From the NCBI RefSeq assembly GCF_021183625.1, contig NZ_CP089214.1:2852001-2916000 (forward strand): a stretch of 64,000 nt of DNA. The letters are read 5' to 3'. Below the pieces are notes generated by a model. It was not told the origin of the DNA and did no database searches. It saw only the letters and a list, made by a program, of their open reading frames with translations. Each line of letters opens with the position of its first letter. Position 1 is the stretch's first letter. Positions 9,402 to 19,926 of this stretch are shown piece after piece. A program made the translations under genes and the position numbers. The stretch comes from Nocardia asteroides. GTDB lineage: Bacteria > Actinomycetota > Actinomycetes > Mycobacteriales > Mycobacteriaceae.

Positions 9402-9512
9402 GTGTTCATTCCCACCCCCATCTCCGACGGCGGGCTCGGCAGCCTGCTCCAGCTCTTCGTCAGCCTGATCTGCACCCTCTCCGGCGGCTCGGGGTGCCCG
9501 ACGCCGATCTGA
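9402..9512 (+). CDS. Possible 36-residue hydrophobic peptide
   Basis: A GTG at 9402 with a GAGGA ribosome site 6 nt upstream opens a 36-residue frame reading MFIPTPISDGG, a hydrophobic stretch LGSLLQLFVSLICTL, and SGGSGCPTPI. The last codon TGA abuts the stop of the convergent DUF885 gene exactly (TGATCA). The hydrophobic middle could be membrane-associated. No family is recognised. It is the only candidate gene in the 280-bp gap between glyA and the DUF885 gene. Confidence 0.35.
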   Translation: MFIPTPISDGGLGSLLQLFVSLICTLSGGSGCPTPI

Positions 9513-10721
9513 TCAGGCGGGGGCGAGCTCCCGGCGCAGCGCGCCGGGGGTCAGCGGCTCGTCCAGCAGGCGGCGGAAGCGGTCGGCCCGCGCGGCGGGG
9601 TCGGCGGCCTCGTCCAGCCAGTCGCCGAGCAGCCGGTAGCCCTCGACGTAGGTGCTGATGTAGGCGCGCCAGAGCGGCGAGGAGAGGAAGCGCAGCGACT
9701 GCCGCGCGCGCTCCGGGGTGGTGAGCGCCCAGCGCTCCAGGAACCCGGCCACCTCGTCGGCGTCCCGGTGCCGGTCGTGCAGCAGCAGCGCGGCGTCCTG
9801 CCGCACCCCGAGCAGCCCGGCCGATGCCTGCGACAGCTGCTCGGCGCGCTCGCCGTCGAAGCGCAGCCCGAGGTCGGCGTAGATCTCCTGCGCCCACACG
9901 CCCCAGCCGGGGCCGACGACGGCCTTCAGCGCCAGGTCGGCGAGGCCCTCGGCCATCAGGCACTGCGGGGTGTTGACCAGGAAGAGCGTCTGCTCGTCCT
10001 GCCCGGCGGCGACCAGCCCGGCCTCCTTGCGGCAGTGCTCGGTGTGGTGCCCGGGGTAGGACTCGTGCGCGATCAGGTGCGGCAGGTTCGCCATCTGCTG
10101 GCGCAGGTCGGAGTTGATCGCGACGGTGGAGTGGTAGCCGCCGTTGTAGTAGTTGAAGCCGGACCACGGCTTGTCGCCGACCACCTCGTAGGTGACGTGC
10201 TCGCTGTCCGGCAGCGGGAAGCGCTCGCGCACCCGCTCGCGCAGCGCGCCGGAGAAGGCCGCCACGCAGTCGCGCAGCCGCTCCGGCGGGATCTCGTCGG
10301 CCCTGCGGTGCGCGGTGATCCGCTCGATCAGCGGGCCGTCGCCGGGCAGCACCTCGTCCAGCTGCCGGTGCGCCTCGCGGTAGAGCGCCTCGTCGCCGGG
10401 GGAGATCTCGACGTCGAAGTAGGCGCGCACCTCGTCCACGAAGCCGATCTCGGCGCCGGCGAACTTGCGCCCTGAGCACTCCAGCGCGCGCAGGTGCACG
10501 TCGACGAATTCGGCCCGCTCCGGCGGCAGTCCGGCGCCGGGCAGCTCGGCGCGCAGCGCGGCGGCCCTGCGGGCCAGCTCGGCGGGCTCCGGCGCGGGCG
10601 CGTCCCGGACCGCCCGGCGCAGCTCCGGGTCGCCGGTGAAGGCATCGACGAAGCCCTCTTCGATGCGGTCGAAGGCGAGGCCGAGCCGCAGGTACTCGGT
10701 GACGAGCGGATGCGCTTCCAT
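9513..10721 (-). CDS. DUF885 family metallopeptidase-like protein
   Basis: This 402-residue protein is a DUF885 member, a family with a thermolysin-like zinc motif. The motif HESYPGHH lies near residue 217, and the family's closing region (SQASAGLLGVRQDAALLLHDRH and a C-terminal SPLWRAYISTYVEGYRLLG) is present. The substrate is unknown. No signal peptide is visible, so it is probably cytosolic. The ATG at 10721 is chosen because TAGTCT lies 7 nt upstream; the frame stays open further but runs into the coaA promoter region. It is divergent from coaA. Confidence 0.78.
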   Translation of the reverse strand: MEAHPLVTEYLRLGLAFDRIEEGFVDAFTGDPELRRAVRDAPAPEPAELARRAAALRAELPGAGLPPERAEFVDVHLRALECSGRKFAGAEIGFVDEVRAYFDVEISPGDEALYREAHRQLDEVLPGDGPLIERITAHRRADEIPPERLRDCVAAFSGALRERVRERFPLPDSEHVTYEVVGDKPWSGFNYYNGGYHSTVAINSDLRQQMANLPHLIAHESYPGHHTEHCRKEAGLVAAGQDEQTLFLVNTPQCLMAEGLADLALKAVVGPGWGVWAQEIYADLGLRFDGERAEQLSQASAGLLGVRQDAALLLHDRHRDADEVAGFLERWALTTPERARQSLRFLSSPLWRAYISTYVEGYRLLGDWLDEAADPAARADRFRRLLDEPLTPGALRRELAPA

Positions 10722-10728
10722 TCGGCCG

Positions 10729-10734
10729 AGACTA
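10729..10734 (-). promoter_or_regulatory. Putative -10 element of the DUF885 gene
   Basis: TAGTCT on the minus strand ends 7 nt before the ATG at 10721, supporting that start and a leaderless transcript. Confidence 0.45.
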
Positions 10735-10890
10735 GCGCGAAACGCACCGCCCCGGCATCCCGAATTCCCGACCCCGCGTGCGGTGCGCCCGCGGCGCGGA
10801 GCACAATTCGGCTGTGCGGCGACGGTGGCGGGCGACTTCACCGCGCCGGCGCGCGACGGAGCGTGTTTGCACGGAGGAGGCATCGGGTAA

Positions 10891-11823
10891 GTGGCACGAA
10901 TGGGCGAGCCGAGTCCGTATGTGGAATTCGACCGGAAACAATGGCGAAAACTCCGCAAATCGACTCCGCTGGTACTGACCGAGGAAGAACTGTTCGGGCT
11001 GCGCGGGCTCGGCGAACAGATCGATCTGGAAGAAGTGGCCGAGGTCTATCTGCCGCTCGCCCGGTTGATCCACCTCCAGGTGGCGGCCAGGCAAAGGCTT
11101 TTCGCGGCGACCGCGACCTTCCTCGGCGAAACGCACCCGGACAGCCAGGTGCCGTTCGTCATCGGGGTGGCGGGCAGCGTCGCGGTCGGCAAATCGACCA
11201 CCGCGCGCGTGCTGCAGGCGCTGCTGGCGCGCTGGGACCACCACCCGCGGGTCGACCTGGTCACCACCGACGGGTTCCTCTACCCCACCGCCGAGCTGAT
11301 CCGGCGGAGCATCATGCACCGCAAGGGCTTCCCGGAGAGCTACGACCGCCGCAAGCTGCTGCGATTCGTCACCGAGGTGAAGTCGGGCGCGGCCGAGGTC
11401 TGCGCGCCGGTGTACTCGCACGTCTCCTACGACATCGTGCCGAACGAGAAGCACTGTGTGCACCAGCCGGACATCCTGATCGTCGAGGGGCTGAACGTGC
11501 TGCAGACCGGGCCCCGGCTCATGGTCTCCGACCTTTTCGACTTCTCCATCTACGTGGACGCGCGGATCGAGGACATCGAGAATTGGTATGTGCAGCGGTT
11601 TCTCACGCTGCGCGACGGCGCCTTCGCGGATCCGCGCGCGCATTTCCACCATTACTCGGCGCTCACCGACGAACAGGCGGTGGTCGCGGCGCGCGACATC
11701 TGGAACTCGACCAACCGGCCGAATCTGGTGGAGAACATCCTGCCGACCCGCCCGCGCGCCACCCTGGTGCTGCGCAAGGACGCGGATCACACCATCAATA
11801 GGCTGCGTTTGCGGAAATTGTGA
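10891..11823 (+). CDS. coaA: Pantothenate kinase, type I
   Basis: This 310-residue kinase phosphorylates pantothenate, the first and regulated step of coenzyme A synthesis. The N-terminus has the family block [15 protein letters not shown]; the Walker A loop [12 protein letters not shown] is at residues 93-104; downstream are [21 protein letters not shown] and VEGLNVLQ. Length matches bacterial CoaA. The GTG start follows a GGAGGAG-like ribosome site. It ends 13 bp from the convergent prenyl synthase gene. Confidence 0.96.
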   Translation: MARMGEPSPYVEFDRKQWRKLRKSTPLVLTEEELFGLRGLGEQIDLEEVAEVYLPLARLIHLQVAARQRLFAATATFLGETHPDSQVPFVIGVAGSVAVGKSTTARVLQALLARWDHHPRVDLVTTDGFLYPTAELIRRSIMHRKGFPESYDRRKLLRFVTEVKSGAAEVCAPVYSHVSYDIVPNEKHCVHQPDILIVEGLNVLQTGPRLMVSDLFDFSIYVDARIEDIENWYVQRFLTLRDGAFADPRAHFHHYSALTDEQAVVAARDIWNSTNRPNLVENILPTRPRATLVLRKDADHTINRLRLRKL

Positions 11824-11836
11824 GATATCCGACAGG

Positions 11837-12643
11837 TCAGATGCCGAAACGGCGGTGCCGCGCGGCGAAATCGCGCAGCGCGCGCAGGAAATCGACGCGG
11901 CGGAATTCCGGCCAGTACGCCTCGGTGAACCAGATCTCCGAGTAGGCGCTCTGCCAGAGCAGGAATCCGGAGAGCCGCTGCTCGCCGGAGGTGCGGATCA
12001 CCAGGTCCGGGTCGGGCTGGCCGGAGGTGTACAGGTGCTGGCCGATGGCGGGGACGGTGATCGACTGCACCAGGTCTTCGCCGGTCTCGCCCGCGGCGAT
12101 CTCCTGGCGCACCAGGGAGCGCACCGCGTCGGTGATCTCCTGCCTGCCGCCGTACCCGACCGCGACGTTGACGTGCACGCCCGGCTTGCCGATGGTGCGC
12201 TCGGCGGCGGTGTTCAGCCGCTTGGCGATCAGCTCGGGGAAGCCGTCGAGCGAGCCGATCAGCCGGACGCTCCAGTCCTGCTCCGGGTCGGCGAGCTCCT
12301 CGACCACGTCGGTGATGACTTCGAAGAGCGTCTCCAGCTCCTCCGGGTCGCGCCGCAGGTTCTCGGTGGAGAGCAGGTAGACGGTGACCATCTCGATGCC
12401 CTCGTCGGCACACCAGCCGACCAGCTCGGCGATCTTCAGCGCGCCGACGCGGTGCCCGTGCCTGACATCGGTGAAGCCGTTCTCCCGCGCCCAGCGCCGG
12501 TTGCCATCGCACATGACCGCGACGTGCCGGGGGTGCTCCTTGCCCGCGAGCTGCTTCGACAGCCGGGACTCGTAGAGGCGATAGGGCAGCCCCCGCACCT
12601 GACTTCCAAGCTCCACCCGGGTCACCCTACGCCTCGAGACCAT
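11837..12643 (-). CDS. uppS: Short-chain Z-isoprenyl diphosphate synthase (UPPS family)
   Basis: This 268-residue protein is a cis-prenyltransferase that adds isopentenyl diphosphate units in Z geometry. The catalytic Asp46 lies in VAVMCDGNRRWAREN; YLLSTENL, NVAVGYGGRQEI and the C-terminal DLVIRTSGEQRLSGFLLWQSAYSE block are all present. Its place beside hlyIII matches Rv1086, which makes Z,E-farnesyl diphosphate for decaprenyl phosphate, the carrier of cell-wall precursors; that product assignment is by analogy. An ATG at 12643 was chosen; a GTG two codons upstream is equally possible. Confidence 0.92.
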   Translation of the reverse strand: MVSRRRVTRVELGSQVRGLPYRLYESRLSKQLAGKEHPRHVAVMCDGNRRWARENGFTDVRHGHRVGALKIAELVGWCADEGIEMVTVYLLSTENLRRDPEELETLFEVITDVVEELADPEQDWSVRLIGSLDGFPELIAKRLNTAAERTIGKPGVHVNVAVGYGGRQEITDAVRSLVRQEIAAGETGEDLVQSITVPAIGQHLYTSGQPDPDLVIRTSGEQRLSGFLLWQSAYSEIWFTEAYWPEFRRVDFLRALRDFAARHRRFGI

Positions 12644-12690
12644 GAACACAGCATCCGATGATTGCGCGCCGGTAGGGTGACTGCCACCAT

Positions 12691-12712
12691 TAACCTACGG
12701 TTCCGTAGGTTA
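12691..12712. promoter_or_regulatory. Perfect inverted repeat, candidate operator for hlyIII
   Basis: TAACCTACGG and CCGTAGGTTA form a perfect 10-bp inverted repeat with a 2-bp centre, 27 bp before the hlyIII start and between it and the divergent uppS gene. The symmetry and size are those of TetR-family operators. No regulator gene lies next to it, so it would have to be encoded elsewhere. Confidence 0.6.
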
Positions 12713-12738
12713 CCGAAGAGTTAAGCAGGAGGCATCCC

Positions 12739-13431
12739 GTGTCCGAAACCGTCGGCACCGCCGCGTCGCCCGCCGAGGAGCTGGCCGAGGCGATCGGCAA
12801 GCCGCGGCTGCGCGGCTGGATCCACACCTGGGCCGTCGGTGTCGCCGCCATCGCGGTGGTCGCGCTGGTCGGGTTCGCGACCACGGTCTCGGTGACGGCC
12901 GTGCTGTCGACCCTGGTCTACGGCATCACGGTGTGCGCGCTGTTCGGGGTGAGCGCGGTGTACCACCGGGTCACCTGGCGCACGCCGCAGACGCGGATCC
13001 GGATGAAGCGCGCGGACCACTCCATGATCTTCGTCTTCATCGCGGGCAGCTACACCCCGTTCGCGCTGCTCGGGCTGCCCGGCTCGACCGGGCGGACGCT
13101 GCTCGCCGTGGTCTGGGCGGGCGCGCTGGCCGGGGTCGCGCTGAAACTGCTCTGGCCGACGGCGCCGCGCTGGGTCGGGGTACCGCTCTACCTGCTGCTC
13201 GGCTGGGCGGTGGTGCCGGTGGCCGGGCAGCTGCACGCCGAGGTCGGGCTGGCTCCGCTCATCCTGCTGGTCATCGGCGGCCTCATCTACAGCGCGGGCG
13301 CCGTCCTCTATGCCACCAAATGGCCGAATCCGTGGCCCGAGGTCTTCGGCCACCACGAGTTCTTCCACGCCGCCACCGTGCTGGCCGCGCTCGCCCACTA
13401 CGCCGCGATCTGGCTGGTCCTGCTGCGCTGA
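12739..13431 (+). CDS. hlyIII: Hemolysin III family membrane protein
   Basis: This 230-residue protein has seven predicted membrane helices and belongs to the hemolysin III/CREST superfamily. The conserved polar residues of that superfamily are visible: FGVSAVYHRV, KRADHSMIFVFIAGSYTPF and HHEFFHAATVLAALAHY, which form a putative metal site like that of adiponectin receptors. The biochemical role is not established; hemolysis should not be assumed. The GTG start follows AGGAGG with 6-nt spacing. A perfect operator-like palindrome sits just upstream. It matches the Rv1085c position. Confidence 0.88.
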   Translation: MSETVGTAASPAEELAEAIGKPRLRGWIHTWAVGVAAIAVVALVGFATTVSVTAVLSTLVYGITVCALFGVSAVYHRVTWRTPQTRIRMKRADHSMIFVFIAGSYTPFALLGLPGSTGRTLLAVVWAGALAGVALKLLWPTAPRWVGVPLYLLLGWAVVPVAGQLHAEVGLAPLILLVIGGLIYSAGAVLYATKWPNPWPEVFGHHEFFHAATVLAALAHYAAIWLVLLR

Positions 13432-13436
13432 CCCGG

Positions 13437-13442
13437 TAGGTT
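13437..13442 (+). promoter_or_regulatory. Putative -10 element, leaderless start of the cyclase gene
   Basis: TAGGTT ends 7 nt before the GTG at 13450, immediately after the hlyIII stop codon, with no ribosome site between. Confidence 0.45.
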
Positions 13443-13449
13443 TCACCCC

Positions 13450-14931
13450 GTGATCGCTCGCCTCATGCTGTGGGCGCTGCAGGCCCGCTGGGGGCTCGCC
13501 GTCGTCGTGATCGCGGCCAACCTCAGCGGCCTCGGCGTGATCGTCACCGCGCTGTGGCTGAACGGCTTCCTCGGCCGGCTCGGCCCGGACTGGCGGGCGG
13601 CGGTGCTGCTGGTCGCGATCTACCCGACCATCGGCTTCCTGGCCGGAGTCGTGCTCGCGGTCCGCGACCGGCGCACGCATTTCGGCTGGCTGGACGAGCT
13701 GCGCAAGCCGACCCCGGACGAGGCGCGCGAGCTGCTCGGGCTGCCGATCTCGATCACCGTGCGCGCGCTCGCGCTGTGGATACCGGGCGTGGCGATCGCG
13801 GCGGTGCTCTTCTCGCTCTTCGCCGACAGCACCAACCCGGCGGTCACCGCCGCGATCTTCACGCTCGGCGCCTTCGAATCGTCGGCGCTGACCTTCCTGA
13901 TCGTGGACCGGCTGATCCGGCCCGCCGTCCCGGTGGTGGCGGCGGTGCTCGGCGCGACCATGCACTGGAGCTCCTCGGTGCTGGCGCGGGTGCTCGTCAC
14001 CTGGGCGGTGGCCGGTGCCATGCCGATGCTGCTGCTCATCACGGTGCTCGCCGACCCGGTCGCGGGGGCACCGGACCGGGTGCGCACCGCCCTCTACCTC
14101 GCCAACGTCGGCTTCGTGGTCGGCGCGCTCGCGACCGCTTTCCTGGCGCGGGCGGTGGCCGCGCCGGTGCACACGCTGCGGCTCGCGCTGGACCGGATCA
14201 CCCGCGGCGAGCTGGACGTCCGGGTGCCGGTCGGCAGCGTCGGCGAGATCGGCAGGCTGGAGCACTCGGTGAACGAGCTCGCGGCCAGCCTGCGCGACCG
14301 GCAGCGGCTGCGGGACGTGTTCGGGCGGCACGTCGGCGCCGAGGTCGCGGAGCGGGCGCTGGTGGCGCGCGGCGTCGACCTGACCGGGGACGTCCGGGTG
14401 GTCTCGGCGCTGTTCGTCGACGTCACCGGCTCGGTGGCGCTCTCCACCGGGCTGCCGCCGCAGGAGTTCGTCGCCAAGCTGAACCGGCTGCTCGGCACCG
14501 TGATCACCGCGACCGAGGAGAACGGCGGGCTGGTCAACAAGTTCGAGGGGGACGCGGCGCTCTGCGTCTTCGGGGCGCCGATCGCGCTGCCGGACAACGC
14601 GACGCCCGCGCTGCGCGCCGCCCGGCGGATCCGGGACGAGGTGCGGGCCGCCGGGGAGCTGGATATCGGGATCGGGGTGGCGCGGGGGCTGGTCTTCGCC
14701 GGGGACGTCGGAGCCGATACCCGGCTGGAGTTCACCGTGATCGGGGATGCGGTGAATCGGGCGTCGCGGCTCACCAGCGAGGCCAAGCGGGTGCCGCGGC
14801 GGGTGCTGGTGAGCGCGGATGCGATCGAGGCCGCGGCGGCCGAGGAGCGGACGCACTGGGTGCACCACGCGGATATTCAGCTGCGCGGTATGGCCGAGCC
14901 GACGCCGTGCTGGACGGATACCGAGCGGTGA
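13450..14931 (+). CDS. Membrane class III adenylate cyclase with HAMP domain
   Basis: This 493-residue protein has about six membrane helices in the first 240 residues, a HAMP linker (PVHTLRLALDRITRGELDVRVPVGSV region) and a C-terminal class III nucleotide cyclase domain. Catalytic landmarks are the two metal-binding Asp residues in SALFVDVTG and KFEGDAALCVFG, the purine-contacting Lys in NKFEGD, and the transition-state Asn/Arg in DAVNRASRL. The architecture matches the Rv1318c-Rv1320c/Rv3645 group of mycobacterial cyclases, which make cAMP from ATP in response to unknown signals. Cyclase activity is likely because the key residues are intact. Confidence 0.9.
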   Translation: MIARLMLWALQARWGLAVVVIAANLSGLGVIVTALWLNGFLGRLGPDWRAAVLLVAIYPTIGFLAGVVLAVRDRRTHFGWLDELRKPTPDEARELLGLPISITVRALALWIPGVAIAAVLFSLFADSTNPAVTAAIFTLGAFESSALTFLIVDRLIRPAVPVVAAVLGATMHWSSSVLARVLVTWAVAGAMPMLLLITVLADPVAGAPDRVRTALYLANVGFVVGALATAFLARAVAAPVHTLRLALDRITRGELDVRVPVGSVGEIGRLEHSVNELAASLRDRQRLRDVFGRHVGAEVAERALVARGVDLTGDVRVVSALFVDVTGSVALSTGLPPQEFVAKLNRLLGTVITATEENGGLVNKFEGDAALCVFGAPIALPDNATPALRAARRIRDEVRAAGELDIGIGVARGLVFAGDVGADTRLEFTVIGDAVNRASRLTSEAKRVPRRVLVSADAIEAAAAEERTHWVHHADIQLRGMAEPTPCWTDTER

Positions 14932-14935
14932 CCCG

Positions 14936-16990
<2,055 letters not shown>

Positions 16991-17170
16991 ACGTTCAGCG
17001 TTCCACAGAAGTCCGGGCGCACACGTTCTTCAGCAGCCCGCCCGCCACGACTCGCTTCAGATAGTCCCTGCACCGGAGCGTCGTCGAATGATCGAGGTGG
17101 TCACCCAGCCGCAAGGTTCATGGTCACTTGGACGCTTGCACCGTGGACACATGGCCGCTGCCCTGGCGGT

Positions 17171-18073
17171 TCACATCCCACCGTCCAGCTCGGGGATAGG
17201 GTCCTCCTGTTCCATCAGCCGAATGAACTGGTGCTCGGTGCGCCTGCGTTCGCCGAATCGATCTGCGGATGTCTCCGTCCGCACCTGTATCCGCAGGAAC
17301 GAGTCCCACGGCAGCGCCTTCGCGATCGATGCTGGTATCCGCTCGATCTCCGTCTTACGCCGGTTGTGCAGCAGCTGAATTCGGGCGAACTCGTCCTGCA
17401 GGCCGACAGCGGACAGAAACCCGGCTTTGACGCTGAGTTCGACCTGCGGGACAGGTTCGAGCAGACGACGCGCATTGACACGCCCGCGCTCGGTCAACCG
17501 GGACACCTGCCGCCGCCCATCGTGTCCGGACAGATCGATCTCCACACCGGCGTCGGCCTTGTCGAGGGAGTCGACCAGGAGCCGCAGCCGGTGCCAGAGA
17601 CCCGACGAGAAATCGGGGCCGACCTGCTCGCCCCGCTCGATCACGTCGTGCAGTTCGATCACCCGTTCCAGGGCTGTTTCGAGCGGCGACGGTCCCGATA
17701 CCTCGATTTCACCGTCGGCCGGAGTGTCGGCGCCGAACGGCAGCAGCGGCAGCACGACACTCCCGTCACGAACCTCCCGGAAACCGATCGACAGCCCCTC
17801 GGCGATGTCGGCGGGAACAGCGGCACGGACTTCGCGGTCGATGAGGCCGAATATCTCGGCCGCGGCTGCGTCGAACACACCCTTGTCGAAGCGCTCTCCT
17901 ACGAGCCTGATGCTGGCGAAGCCGGGCAAGGAGGCAGCCGAGTCGAATTGCCGCAGGCCGTCCAGCATGGCGGCACGAAGGAATGACGAAGCGGGAGCGT
18001 CGTCCACCTCGTCGATGTCGGGATCCGGTTCGAACCCGTCCAGGAACTCGGAGAACTGGTCGCGAATACTCAC
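17171..18073 (-). CDS. Unknown protein coupled to the DUF6932 gene
   Basis: This 300-residue, mostly hydrophilic and acidic protein is not recognised. It starts SIRDQFSEFLDGFEPDPDID, has no signal peptide or membrane helix, and contains a central acidic/helical region (ERVIELHDVIERGEQVGPDF) and a basic C-terminal third (LLHNRRKTEIERI). The GTG start overlaps the stop of the upstream DUF6932 gene (GTGA), so translation is coupled and the two proteins probably act together. Base composition is less GC-extreme than in the flanking core genes, suggesting transfer. Whether it is made now depends on the frameshift in its partner. Confidence 0.6.
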   Translation of the reverse strand: MSIRDQFSEFLDGFEPDPDIDEVDDAPASSFLRAAMLDGLRQFDSAASLPGFASIRLVGERFDKGVFDAAAAEIFGLIDREVRAAVPADIAEGLSIGFREVRDGSVVLPLLPFGADTPADGEIEVSGPSPLETALERVIELHDVIERGEQVGPDFSSGLWHRLRLLVDSLDKADAGVEIDLSGHDGRRQVSRLTERGRVNARRLLEPVPQVELSVKAGFLSAVGLQDEFARIQLLHNRRKTEIERIPASIAKALPWDSFLRIQVRTETSADRFGERRRTEHQFIRLMEQEDPIPELDGGM

Positions 18074-18646
18074 AGCCGAACCTCCAGGTAGCCGCGTCGA
18101 CTGGCACAGCTCTCCACCGAGGGTAGGTCGGAATCCTCGATTCGACAGCGTTCCCACCAGTCGTCGAGCCGCCCCCGATCGTGCAGGTACGCCTGCTGGT
18201 CGCCATCCAGGTCGGCGTCCGGACGATGCGGATGCACCACAGGGAACCAGCGAAGGGGGGAACACCTCCAGACCATATTCGCTCTTGATGCCGTCCCGAT
18301 GCTGGGTGAGCTTGGCGATCATCTTCGAGCCGGGTCTGCCGCGGGCGCGATCGGCGAGCACCCCATCGATGACCGGGGAGATATCGAGGTCACACGGGTC
18401 GACCTTGGACGAGGCAAAACTGCCCGCGATCCAGAAGGAGCGGAGCAGGGGTGCGGAAAACCCCAGCTTGGCGGACACTTCTTCCCAATTCACCAGATAT
18501 CGAATCAAGCCACCGAACAGTTCCGAGCGGGTCCGGGAAGCGGTGAATCCCGCCGCCTCCACCAAAGTGGATCGAACTTCGCCCAGACTGCACCCGTATC
18601 GGCCCGGCGGTAGGTGACCGCTGAGCTCATTGAACGCAGGTATCAC
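18070..18646 (-). pseudogene. DUF6932 nucleotidyltransferase-like protein, frameshifted
   Basis: The frame starts at a GTG (18646) with a GGAGGGGGA ribosome site and reads IPAFNELSGHLPPGRYG, then a nucleotidyltransferase-like motif, WIAGSFASSKVDPCDLDIS (GS followed by D-x-D). It loses homology after EYGLEVFP, where the minus strand has six C residues (18255-18260 on the plus strand are six G). Removing one base joins it to a second frame reading RWFPVVHPHRPDADL and ending RRGYLEVRL, the expected family C-terminus, with its stop at 18070. The gene is therefore intact except for one inserted base. It may be a true pseudogene, a phase-variable gene or a sequencing error in a homopolymer. The family name is given from pattern similarity. 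Confidence 0.65.
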
Positions 18647-18701
18647 TGCTCCCCCTCCAGCTGCACCCCCCGGCGCGCGATACGACGAGCATAGTTTCCG
18701 C

Positions 18702-18736
18702 CCAGATCGGGTGAAAGGCGCTTTCACCCGATCTGG
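18702..18736. terminator. Perfect 16-bp hairpin overlapping the VWA gene stop
   Basis: CCAGATCGGGTGAAAG (18702-18717) and CTTTCACCCGATCTGG (18721-18736) form a perfect 16-bp stem with a 3-nt loop. The right arm contains the stop codon of the VWA gene, so the stem begins inside its last codons. It probably terminates the MoxR/VWA operon before the DUF6932 pair. Confidence 0.75.
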
Positions 18737-19926
18737 ACGACCCGGGCCCACGGGGGTGGGCGGTCGGGGACGTGGTCGGAGTGCTCGGAGTAGCTCGGGA
18801 GCCGGCCGGGGAACAGTCCGACGACGGTGCGGCAGGGCGGGCGGGTGCTGGGCCAGGGGGTGTATCCGTCGGTGAGGACGACGATGACGTCGGGACGGAG
18901 GCGCAGGGCTCGGGTGAAGCCGGTGCGCAGGTCGGTGCCGCCGCCGCCGATGAGGGGGATGGCGGTGGCGCGGCAGAGGGGGGCGGCGATGTGGGCGGCA
19001 GCGTCGCAGGAGAGGACGGTGACGAGGTCGCGGCGGCCGCCTGCGGCGCGGGCGATGGCGGCGGTTTCGAGGAGGGCGCTGCCGAGGTCGGCGTCGGAGA
19101 CCGAGCCGGAGGTGTCGATGACGACGGCGACGCGGGGTGGGGTGCGGCGCAGGCTGGGCAGGACCAGGCCGGGGAGTGCGGCGGAGCGGCGGGCGGGGCG
19201 GCCGTAGGTGTAGTCGTCGCCCGCGCCCGCGGCGGAGGCGGCGGCGCGGATGGCGGCGCCGAGCAGGTCGCGCCACGGCTGCGGCGGGTGCAGCGCCGCG
19301 TCGGCCCAGCGGCGCCAGCCGCGCGAGGCGGTGCCTGGGCGGCCCGCGATGCTCTGCGCGACGCGGAAGCGGGCGGCTTCGCGCTCCTGTTCGCCGAGCG
19401 CGTCGGCGCCGTCGGGGCCGAGTTCCCAACCGCGGTCGAGGCCGTCGGCGCCGCTGCCGCAGTCCAGCCAGGCCATGGCCTCGGTGAGCATGCCGAGGCG
19501 GAATTGACGCAGGTAGTCCTCCATGAGTTGGCCGCTGTCCAGCCCCAGTAGCGCGGGAAGCACGGCGCCCGATGGCTCGATCAGCCCGTCGCCGAAGGCG
19601 TCGTCGTTGATCTCGGCGTCGGCGGCGATGTTCATCCGGAGCCGCTCGGCCGGGCCGGAGAGGTCGTGCGCGCGGGCGAAGCGGTCGCTGCGGCCGTGGT
19701 GGTCGCGGATCAGGTGCGAGACCTCGTGCACCAGCACCGAGGCCAGTTCGGGGATCGGGGTGCGCTCGATGAAGGCGGGCGAGACGTAGCAGCGCCAGTA
19801 CCGGTCGACGCCCATGGTCGGCACCCGGCGCGATTCGACGAGGTGCAGCGCGTACAGCACGGTGGCGAGGTAGGGCCGCGCCTGCGCGGCGAGCAGCCGG
19901 GCGGAGTAGAGCTTCGCGTCGATCAC
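18724..19926 (-). CDS. VWA-like domain protein with HExxH motif (DUF2201 type)
   Basis: This 400-residue protein has an N-terminal metallopeptidase-like domain with HEVSH at residues 67-71 (LASVLVHEVSHLIRDHH) and a C-terminal von Willebrand A-like domain with the metal-binding DTSGS motif at 271-275 and the conserved GGTD and LTDG segments. Such proteins work with MoxR AAA+ ATPases, which remodel or insert metals into partner complexes. The GTG start overlaps the ATPase stop (GTGA), so the two are translationally coupled. No signal peptide is visible. The target is unknown. Confidence 0.85.
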   Translation of the reverse strand: MIDAKLYSARLLAAQARPYLATVLYALHLVESRRVPTMGVDRYWRCYVSPAFIERTPIPELASVLVHEVSHLIRDHHGRSDRFARAHDLSGPAERLRMNIAADAEINDDAFGDGLIEPSGAVLPALLGLDSGQLMEDYLRQFRLGMLTEAMAWLDCGSGADGLDRGWELGPDGADALGEQEREAARFRVAQSIAGRPGTASRGWRRWADAALHPPQPWRDLLGAAIRAAASAAGAGDDYTYGRPARRSAALPGLVLPSLRRTPPRVAVVIDTSGSVSDADLGSALLETAAIARAAGGRRDLVTVLSCDAAAHIAAPLCRATAIPLIGGGGTDLRTGFTRALRLRPDVIVVLTDGYTPWPSTRPPCRTVVGLFPGRLPSYSEHSDHVPDRPPPWARVVQIG

